Source of the DNA: an uncultured Bacilli bacterium
Lineage (GTDB): Bacteria > Bacillota_I > Bacilli_A > RF39 > UBA660
Reading direction: 5' to 3'
Length of the DNA: 11,448 nt
Assembly: GCA_949879835.1 (NCBI GenBank)
Contig: CATLBU010000025.1
Location: forward strand, 1-11,448
Position 1 is the stretch's first letter. Every line of letters starts with the position of its first letter. Of this stretch, positions 7,111 through 11,448 are shown in pieces. The position numbers and the translations under genes are program-made. Below the pieces are notes generated by a model. The model was not told the DNA's origin. It searched no databases and was given only the letters and a program-made list of their open reading frames with translations.

Positions 7111-7839
7111 ATGTTATATACATCCACAGATAATCCCAAAATAAAAGATATAAAGAAATTACAACAGAAGAAATATCGTGATAAAAAGAAACAATTTTTA
7201 GTAGAAACAGATCACTTAGTTTTAGAAGCCTATAAAAAAGGATTTATTGATGAACTAATATTAGAAAAAGATACTTTATTTCCTTTAGATGTTCCTACTT
7301 CTTATGTTACAAATGATGTCATGTATTATCTTAGTGATTTAGAGTCCCCAAGTAATGTCATGGCAGTTTGTCATAAAAAAGAAGAAGAAATGGAATTTGG
7401 AAACCGAATTCTTGTATTAGATGAAATTCAAGACCCTGGAAATCTTGGCACCATTATTCGAAGTGCAGTCGCATTTCATATCGATACCATTATTTTAGGT
7501 GATCATACAGTAGATTTATATAATCAAAAAGTAATACGTGCTAGTCAAGGAATGTTATTTCATATGAACATTGTTAGAAAGAATTTATTGGAAATCCTTC
7601 CTAAACTAGAAAATTTAGGATATGATCTACTAGGAACAAAAGTAACACATGGAAACGATATCAAAACCCTTGAAAAAAGTGAAAAATTTGCTATAATAAT
7701 GGGAAACGAGGGAAATGGAATCAGTGAAGAAGTAGAAGAACTTTGTCATAAATTTATATATATTGATATGAATGAAGAATGTGAATCTTTAAACGTTGGG
7801 GTTGCTACTAGCATTATTTTATATGAATTAGATAAGTAG
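7111..7839 (+). CDS. SpoU/TrmH-family RNA 2'-O-methyltransferase
   Basis: The 242-residue enzyme is predicted to transfer a methyl group from S-adenosylmethionine to a ribose 2'-hydroxyl of rRNA or tRNA. Residues 1-95 match the N-terminal RNA-binding domain of this family (NPKIKDIKKLQQKKYRDKKK). The C-terminal part is a trefoil-knot SPOUT domain with all three motifs: motif 1 DPGNLGTIIRSA (108-119, Asn111 and Arg117), motif 2 IMGNEGNGIS (196-205) and motif 3 SLNVGVATSIILYE (226-239). The nearest named relative by memory is Bacillus YsgA; the exact target nucleotide cannot be read from the sequence. ATG at 7111 is chosen because GGTGAT (7101-7106) precedes it and the protein then starts like its relatives; the in-frame ATG at 7099 has no ribosome binding site. 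It lies 7 bases ahead of rimM and probably opens that operon. Confidence 0.88.
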   Translation: MLYTSTDNPKIKDIKKLQQKKYRDKKKQFLVETDHLVLEAYKKGFIDELILEKDTLFPLDVPTSYVTNDVMYYLSDLESPSNVMAVCHKKEEEMEFGNRILVLDEIQDPGNLGTIIRSAVAFHIDTIILGDHTVDLYNQKVIRASQGMLFHMNIVRKNLLEILPKLENLGYDLLGTKVTHGNDIKTLEKSEKFAIIMGNEGNGISEEVEELCHKFIYIDMNEECESLNVGVATSIILYELDK

Positions 7840-7846
7840 GTGAAAT

Positions 7847-8341
7847 ATGCAATACATCAACATTGGGAAAATAGTAAATACACATGGAATCAAAGGAGAG
7901 ATACGCCTACTCTCAGATTTTCAATATAAAGATAATGTATTTCAAAACGGCTTCAAAATATATATAGGAAAAGAAAAACAAGAGGAAGTAATTGAAACAT
8001 ATCGTCATCATAAAATATTTGATATGCTTACTCTAAAAGGAATTTATAATATCAATGATGTCTTAAAATATAAGGGAAAGCGGGTATATGTAAAAAGAGA
8101 GAATTTACAAATTGATGGGTACTTAGATGAAGAGTTAATTGGACTAAAAGTTTATCAAAATCAAAAATTAATTGGAGTCATTCATAGTATTATGAAAAAT
8201 CATCAAAATGGGATTTTAGTAATTGAACATAATAAAAAAAGAAATTTCGTTCCTAATCTTCCTGAATTTATAGAAAGTATCGATTTGCAGAATCAAAGAA
8301 TGAATATCAAATATATAGAAGGTCTTATTCATGAAGATTGA
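7847..8341 (+). CDS. rimM: 16S rRNA processing / 30S maturation factor RimM
   Basis: RimM binds ribosomal protein S19 in the 30S head and assists late assembly and 16S rRNA processing. The 164 residues are near the lower end of the family. The N-terminal beta-barrel carries the signature YINIGKIVNTHGIKGEIRLL (residues 3-22). After a linker near residue 90, the C-terminal PRC-barrel contains DEELIGLKVY and ends with VPNLPEFIESID. The start is supported by AGGTGA at 7838-7843, which uses the last bases of the upstream gene. The TGA stop lies inside trmD (11-base overlap), which implies coupled translation and shows that TGA is a stop in this organism. The rimM-trmD pair is conserved across bacteria. 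Confidence 0.95.
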   Translation: MQYINIGKIVNTHGIKGEIRLLSDFQYKDNVFQNGFKIYIGKEKQEEVIETYRHHKIFDMLTLKGIYNINDVLKYKGKRVYVKRENLQIDGYLDEELIGLKVYQNQKLIGVIHSIMKNHQNGILVIEHNKKRNFVPNLPEFIESIDLQNQRMNIKYIEGLIHED

Positions 8342-9014
8342 TATATTAACTCTTTTTCCTAGAATGTTTGATCATATTTTTGAAGAGTCTATTATAAAAC
8401 GAGCTCAAGAAAAGAATAAGGTTACAATTGCTATTCACGATATTCGAGATTTTGCAACCAATAAACATAAAAAAGTAGACGATTATGCCTTTGGTGGAGG
8501 AAAAGGAATGGTATTAATGCCAGAACCTGTTTATCAAGCAATTGAAGCTGTTCGAACGAAAGACTCCTTAGTAATTATGATGACCCCACAAGGAAAAGTA
8601 TATCATCAAAAATTAGCTTATGAGTTCTCTCAAAAAAAACATTTAATTTTACTCTGTGGACACTATGAAGGATTCGATGAACGAATTAGAGAATTTGTTG
8701 ATTTAGAAATAAGTATTGGTGATTATGTTTTGACAGGCGGAGAAATTCCTAGTATGATTATAGTAGATAGCGTTGTTCGATTATTAGATGGTGTCATTCA
8801 AGAAGATTCCTATCAAAACGATTCTTTTCAACACAATTTATTAGACTATCCAGTTTACACAAAACCTGTTGATTTTATGGGAATGAGAGTGCCAGAAGTC
8901 TTATTATCAGGACATCACGCAAATATCGAAAAATGGCGTTTAGAAGAAAGCAAAAAAAAGACAGAGCAAAGAAGACCAGATTTATTAGAAAAAGGTGATA
9001 CCAATGAATTATAA
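8331..9014 (+). CDS. trmD: tRNA (guanine-N1)-methyltransferase TrmD
   Basis: TrmD makes m1G37 next to the anticodon of tRNAs reading CNN codons, which prevents +1 frameshifting; it uses S-adenosylmethionine and works as a homodimer. The 227 residues contain all recognisable SPOUT-knot landmarks: DYAFGGGKGMVLMPEP (51-66), MTPQGK (84-89), LCGHYEGFDERI (108-119), SIGDYVLTGGE (128-138) and, after the linker, NDSF with Asp164 in the place of the catalytic aspartate. The C-terminal tRNA-binding helices end with KWRLEESKKKTEQRRPDLL. The start overlaps the rimM stop by 11 bases and the end overlaps the next gene by 11 bases, a strictly coupled arrangement. Confidence 0.97.
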   Translation: MKIDILTLFPRMFDHIFEESIIKRAQEKNKVTIAIHDIRDFATNKHKKVDDYAFGGGKGMVLMPEPVYQAIEAVRTKDSLVIMMTPQGKVYHQKLAYEFSQKKHLILLCGHYEGFDERIREFVDLEISIGDYVLTGGEIPSMIIVDSVVRLLDGVIQEDSYQNDSFQHNLLDYPVYTKPVDFMGMRVPEVLLSGHHANIEKWRLEESKKKTEQRRPDLLEKGDTNEL

Positions 9015-9465
9015 GAAATATATAATTGAGAAAACAAAAAATGGAATAAATGCAACTGAGATGAATATTAAAATATTAAAAGGTTTTCAAGTATTACCAC
9101 AAAATAAAGTAGAATATCCAGGAGTAGAAGTAAACTCTATGTTAGTAGTAAAACCATCCTTTATTGAAAAACTATTAAAGAAAAAAATCAAAAAGAAATT
9201 GGATTATTACTTAAGCTATATCATAGCAGTTATTGATCAAAATGATGAAAATCCAGATGATGCTCCACTTCGTCAAGCTCTAAATGACCTTACAAGATAT
9301 AAAGAGATCGTAGAAGCAAAATACCAACAATATTTAGATGATAAATATATCCATTTGTTAATGAAAAAAATCGATTTATTAGAAAGAGAATTAAAAACTA
9401 AAATTATATATAAAACAATGAATAATTATGAACCAATTCATGAAATAAAAGGAAAAAGTAGATAA
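9004..9465 (+). CDS. Small basic protein of unknown family between trmD and rplS
   Basis: I do not recognise this 153-residue protein. Residues 1-50 look like a beta-rich or mixed segment (KYIIEKTKNGINATEM, then a PGVEVNSMLVVKPS stretch). A very basic helix follows at 55-66 (EKLLKKKIKKKL), and the rest to about 138 appears helical, with a conserved-looking DENPDDAPLRQALNDLTRYKE segment. There is no signal peptide or membrane helix. ATG at 9004 fits AGGTGAT at 8993-8999; the upstream in-frame GTG at 8995 falls within that site. The 11-base overlap with trmD ties its translation to the tRNA and ribosome modification operon. A role in RNA binding or ribosome work is a guess from context and basic charge only. 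Confidence 0.75.
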   Translation: MNYKKYIIEKTKNGINATEMNIKILKGFQVLPQNKVEYPGVEVNSMLVVKPSFIEKLLKKKIKKKLDYYLSYIIAVIDQNDENPDDAPLRQALNDLTRYKEIVEAKYQQYLDDKYIHLLMKKIDLLERELKTKIIYKTMNNYEPIHEIKGKSR

Positions 9466-9478
9466 ACCTTTACTTTTT
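9453..9478 (+). terminator. Weak terminator-like hairpin after the trmD operon
   Basis: AAAAAGTA (9453-9460) pairs with TACTTTTT (9471-9478) around a 10-base loop. The stem is almost all A-U and the T tract is part of the stem, so termination would be weak. It overlaps the -35 box of the rplS promoter. Partial read-through into rplS is likely. Confidence 0.35.
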
Positions 9479-9497
9479 ATTCAAAATATGATAAAAT
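9469..9497 (+). promoter_or_regulatory. Probable rplS promoter
   Basis: TTTACT (9469-9474) and TAAAAT (9492-9497) are separated by 17 bases, with TG at 9489-9490 forming an extended -10. The predicted start of transcription, around 9504, lies immediately before the leader hairpin. Confidence 0.6.
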
Positions 9498-9505
9498 CTA
9501 TAATG

Positions 9506-9537
9506 TTGTAATCCGCTAAAAAGATTTATGATTGCAA
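9506..9537 (+). ncRNA. Hairpin leader of rplS, candidate L19 leader
   Basis: TTGTAATC (9506-9513) can pair with GATTGCAA (9530-9537), eight pairs including one G-U, closing a 16-base loop that starts CGCT. The hairpin begins at the predicted transcription start and ends before the ribosome binding site (AAGGAG, 9547-9552). Known background: low-GC Gram-positive bacteria carry a small structured L19 leader thought to mediate feedback control of rplS by L19. Position and size fit; assignment to that family is from memory, not a model search. Confidence 0.55.
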
Positions 9538-9561
9538 AAAAAAGAAAAGGAGTGAGACATC

Positions 9562-9927
9562 GTGAATTTAGTTGAAAAAATAACACAAAATCAGATTAGA
9601 ACAGATTTACCAGAATTTCGTGTTGGTGACACTGTTAAGGTAGACGTTAAAATCATTGAGGGAAAACGAGAAAGAATTCAGTCGTTTGAAGGAATTGTTA
9701 TGAAAATAGTTGGTGGAGGAATTTCTAAAACGTTCACTGTTAGAAAAATTTCTTCTGGAATTGGAGTAGAAAGAACATTCCCAGTTAATTCACCAAAAAT
9801 TGAATCTGTTAGTGTCGTAAGAAAAGGTAAAGTAAGAAGAGCAAAACTAAATTACATAAGAACTTTGGCTAGTAAACCAAGAATTAAAGAAAGAAGAGAC
9901 AAAGTTTCAACAAATAAGGCTGCATAA
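9562..9927 (+). CDS. rplS: 50S ribosomal protein L19
   Basis: L19 sits at the 30S-50S interface of the ribosome. The 121 residues match the family length (about 115). Signature segments are [20 protein letters not shown] (residues 14-33), [35 protein letters not shown] and the basic tail RRAKLNYIR. The start codon is GTG at 9562, supported by AAGGAG nine bases upstream and by the usual N-terminus of L19. It has its own promoter and leader, so it can be expressed apart from the upstream trmD operon. A terminator overlaps the end of the gene. Confidence 0.97.
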   Translation: MNLVEKITQNQIRTDLPEFRVGDTVKVDVKIIEGKRERIQSFEGIVMKIVGGGISKTFTVRKISSGIGVERTFPVNSPKIESVSVVRKGKVRRAKLNYIRTLASKPRIKERRDKVSTNKAA

Positions 9928-9940
9928 GTCTTATTTTTTT
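9912..9940 (+). terminator. Probable intrinsic terminator after rplS
   Basis: AAATAAG (9912-9918) pairs with CTTATTT (9930-9936) around an 11-base loop, with a T run from 9934 to 9940. The left arm lies in the last codons of rplS and the loop includes its stop. The stem is AT-rich, so strength is uncertain. Confidence 0.5.
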
Positions 9941-9945
9941 ATCAA

Positions 9946-9974
9946 TTTACATTATAAATAATACATGCTATAAT
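9946..9974 (+). promoter_or_regulatory. Strong promoter of the GNAT / coiled-coil gene pair
   Basis: TTTACA (9946-9951), a 17-base spacer and a perfect TATAAT (9969-9974) form a near-consensus housekeeping promoter. The predicted leader is about 65 bases, AT-rich and without visible structure, ending with GGAAGGAA at 10033-10040. Confidence 0.85.
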
Positions 9975-10047
9975 AGTGTTTAGAAATATAGAATTAATAA
10001 ATATTTTAAGATTTTAGATTATAATAGAAATTGGAAGGAAAATAATA

Positions 10048-10476
10048 TTGAAAATAAGAGAGTGTACCAATGAAGATAGTAAAGAAATTTATAATTTAAT
10101 ATGTCAATTAAAAAATGAAAAAATAAACCTAAAAAAATTCTTAGCTATCTATAATATTAATATTATAGATCCAAAAAAACATTATATTGTAGCAGTAAAA
10201 GAAAATAATATCATTGCTTTTTTAAGTTCAACAATTGATTACCAATTACAATATGGAGAAAAGACTATAACGATAGACGAGCTTATTGTCTCTGAAGAAT
10301 ATAGAGGACATGGTGTGGGAAAATTATTATTAGAAAATATAATAAGTTATGCAAAAGATAATGACTGTTATATTCTTCAGTTAACAAGTGGTTTTGAAAG
10401 AAAAAATGCCCATAAATTTTATGAAAAAAACGGGTTTAAGAAAGTAAGTTATAAATTTATAAAAAAATTGATATAA
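10048..10476 (+). CDS. GNAT-family N-acetyltransferase
   Basis: The 142-residue cytoplasmic enzyme is predicted to move an acetyl group from acetyl-CoA to an amine; the acceptor is unknown. Motif A is clear: beta strand ITIDELIVSEEYRGHGVGK (residues 74-92) with the pyrophosphate-binding RGHGVG at 86-91, followed by its helix. Motif B is N120-AHKFYEKNGF-130, typical of the family's C-terminus. The start codon is TTG at 10048, chosen because GGAAGGAA lies 7 bases upstream and the protein then begins MKIRECTNEDSKEIY, a standard GNAT opening. It is the first gene of a two-gene transcript with the coiled-coil protein 15 bases downstream. The neighbourhood does not identify a substrate. Confidence 0.88.
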   Translation: MKIRECTNEDSKEIYNLICQLKNEKINLKKFLAIYNINIIDPKKHYIVAVKENNIIAFLSSTIDYQLQYGEKTITIDELIVSEEYRGHGVGKLLLENIISYAKDNDCYILQLTSGFERKNAHKFYEKNGFKKVSYKFIKKLI

Positions 10477-10491
10477 GAGGAGAAAATCATT

Positions 10492-11169
10492 ATGAAAAAA
10501 GAAACTTTACAAAGGCATAAAGAAAAATTAAAATCATTGCAAGATGAACAAGAAGAAATTATTTTGAAAATAGAGAATTTAAGAAAAGAACATGTTCAAA
10601 AAAATGTAGTTGATTATCAAACGAAGTTAAATTCCTTACTTGATTCTTTAGTAATAAAGCGTGATGAGATAAGAAGTCAATCAAGTTTTATTGATAAATT
10701 CATAGAGGAAGAAAGAAAACAGGATAAAGCAATTTCTCAAATAGAAAAACTTCTAGGAGTTCATATAAGTCCAATTATCATTCGATATAATAATTCACAG
10801 TCAAAAACAGGAAGAGTGTTTCTAAAAGATACAGCATATTTAAGAAAAGAACAAGGAAAAATTAAGAAACGATTAGAGGAAATATTAGATGAAGGAAGAT
10901 TGGATTCAAAAACATATAGATTTTTAAAAGTAGAATTAATAAAAAAATTTGATTCTATGGTAGCAGAAGCGCCCAAACCATCTATAAACGTGGAGAATCA
11001 AACCTCTAATCCAGAAGAATATTCGAGAATCGAACCAATGGATTTAGATTTAGAATTAGCGGCGGAATCTGTTGAATTGCACGAATGGTGGTCAAGATAT
11101 GTAGAGAAAATAGAAGAATTAGATGAGGAAGATCAAATAGAAGGAAGTCATAGAGGATTTATGCTATGA
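10492..11169 (+). CDS. Acidic coiled-coil protein of unknown family
   Basis: I do not recognise this 225-residue protein. Residues 1-80 are strongly charged, with heptad-like spacing (TLQRHKEKLKSLQDEQEEI onward), and look like a coiled coil. Residues 85-160 are mixed (a short hydrophobic HISPIIIRY, then a basic helical stretch around KKRLEEILDEGRLDSKTYR). The tail from about 168 is very acidic and contains an unusual EWWSRY. There is no signal peptide or membrane segment, so it is probably cytoplasmic. GAGGAGA at 10477-10483 supports the start. It is co-transcribed with the GNAT gene. The stop is TGA, again indicating standard stop usage. A scaffold or adaptor role would be a guess. Confidence 0.72.
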   Translation: MKKETLQRHKEKLKSLQDEQEEIILKIENLRKEHVQKNVVDYQTKLNSLLDSLVIKRDEIRSQSSFIDKFIEEERKQDKAISQIEKLLGVHISPIIIRYNNSQSKTGRVFLKDTAYLRKEQGKIKKRLEEILDEGRLDSKTYRFLKVELIKKFDSMVAEAPKPSINVENQTSNPEEYSRIEPMDLDLELAAESVELHEWWSRYVEKIEELDEEDQIEGSHRGFML

Positions 11170-11181
11170 CAAGCGTTTTTT
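11147..11181 (+). terminator. Possible terminator at the end of the coiled-coil gene
   Basis: GTCATAG (11147-11153) pairs perfectly with CTATGAC (11164-11170) around a 10-base loop, spanning the stop codon. A T6 run follows at 11176-11181, but five bases separate it from the stem, which weakens the case. It lies just before the lepB promoter, where a terminator is expected. Confidence 0.35.
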
Positions 11182-11203
11182 ATAAATTGAAAATTCGTTA
11201 AAA

Positions 11204-11232
11204 TTTACATTGAAAATAGTACATAGTATAAT
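11204..11232 (+). promoter_or_regulatory. Strong promoter of lepB
   Basis: TTTACA (11204-11209), a 17-base spacer and a perfect TATAAT (11227-11232) precede lepB by 15 bases. AGGTGAT (11238-11244) is the ribosome binding site, so the untranslated leader is very short. The spacer closely resembles that of the promoter at 9946-9974. Confidence 0.85.
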
Positions 11233-11247
11233 AATTCAGGTGATAAG

Positions 11248-11448
11248 ATGGAAAAAATAAAAAATATATTAAAAGAATATCTGCCATATATCATAATATT
11301 AATGGTAATTATTCTCATTCGAACATTTATTGTTACATTGGTTCGAGTAGATGGATCGTCTATGGAGAATACACTCCACAATGGAGAAATTTTAGTACTA
11401 AATAAATTAGATAAAAATTTTGAAAGATTTGATATTGTTGTAATCAAA
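11248..11448 (+). CDS. lepB: Signal peptidase I (partial, runs off the right edge)
   Basis: Signal peptidase I removes signal peptides from exported proteins at the outer face of the cytoplasmic membrane. The 67 visible residues show a short basic N-terminus, one membrane helix (about residues 11-32, YLPYIIILMVIILIRTFIV) and the first catalytic box VDGSSMENTL with nucleophile Ser38 before Met39, followed by GEILVLNK. The catalytic lysine box lies beyond the window. ATG at 11248 is supported by AGGTGAT close upstream. Its position downstream of rplS matches the rplS-lepB order in other Firmicutes, here interrupted by two genes. It might process ordinary secreted proteins; the prepilin in this window would need a different enzyme (prepilin peptidase). 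Confidence 0.93.
   Translation, partial: MEKIKNILKEYLPYIIILMVIILIRTFIVTLVRVDGSSMENTLHNGEILVLNKLDKNFERFDIVVIK

Noticed and set aside
8339..8341. TGA read as tryptophan (Mycoplasma code)
   Set aside because: This TGA ends rimM inside trmD in another frame at the expected length, and the coiled-coil gene also ends on TGA.
8995..9003. GTG start for the basic protein after trmD
   Set aside because: It falls within the AGGTGAT ribosome binding site of the ATG at 9004.
11205..11447. Minus-strand reading frame opposite lepB
   Set aside because: It is a shadow of the lepB frame, which has a promoter, ribosome binding site and catalytic motif.

Overview
The window is a compact, very AT-rich bacterial chromosome segment. 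AGGAGG-type ribosome binding sites, TTTACA/TATAAT promoters with 17-base spacers, a YmfF/YmfH-type M16 peptidase pair and a rimM-trmD-rplS-lepB gene order all point to a low-GC Firmicute, probably a Bacilli or Mycoplasmatota-like gut lineage. TGA is used as a true stop (rimM ends on TGA inside trmD, and the coiled-coil gene also ends on TGA), and the tryptophans I checked use TGG, so the code is standard rather than Mycoplasma-type. The species cannot be named from the sequence alone.

Left part (1-4036). A minus-strand gene, cut by the window edge, encodes a complete C39 (double-glycine leader) peptidase domain. This is probably the front end of a peptidase-containing ABC exporter. It is divergent from deoD, a purine nucleoside phosphorylase with every key residue I checked in place or conservatively replaced. 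Next come two overlapping M16 peptidase genes. The first lacks the zinc motif but carries the R-Y pair, and the second carries HFLEH, so they look like a split-active-site heterodimer. A short hairpin terminator closes this unit.

Middle (4035-7086). One large gene has its own extended -10 promoter, whose spacer contains an A11 tract. It encodes a 982-residue protein with a type IV prepilin N-terminus, alternating beta-rich modules and a C-terminal LamG-like domain: a pilin-anchored adhesin candidate. It ends at a clear terminator.

Right part (7111-11448). This is a translation-related block: a SpoU/TrmH-family RNA methyltransferase, rimM, trmD and a small basic protein of unknown family, all tightly spaced or overlapping, followed by rplS behind its own promoter and a hairpin leader that fits the L19 leader class. 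Two further genes (a GNAT acetyltransferase and an acidic coiled-coil protein) sit behind a near-consensus promoter. The 5' end of lepB (signal peptidase I) follows behind another near-consensus promoter and runs off the window.

Most of the window is ordinary. The less ordinary parts are the prepilin-adhesin with its homopolymer promoter, the cut-off C39 gene, and the two unrecognised genes around rplS. No CRISPR array, insertion sequence, tRNA or rRNA is visible, and no stretch longer than 300 bases lacks a gene.
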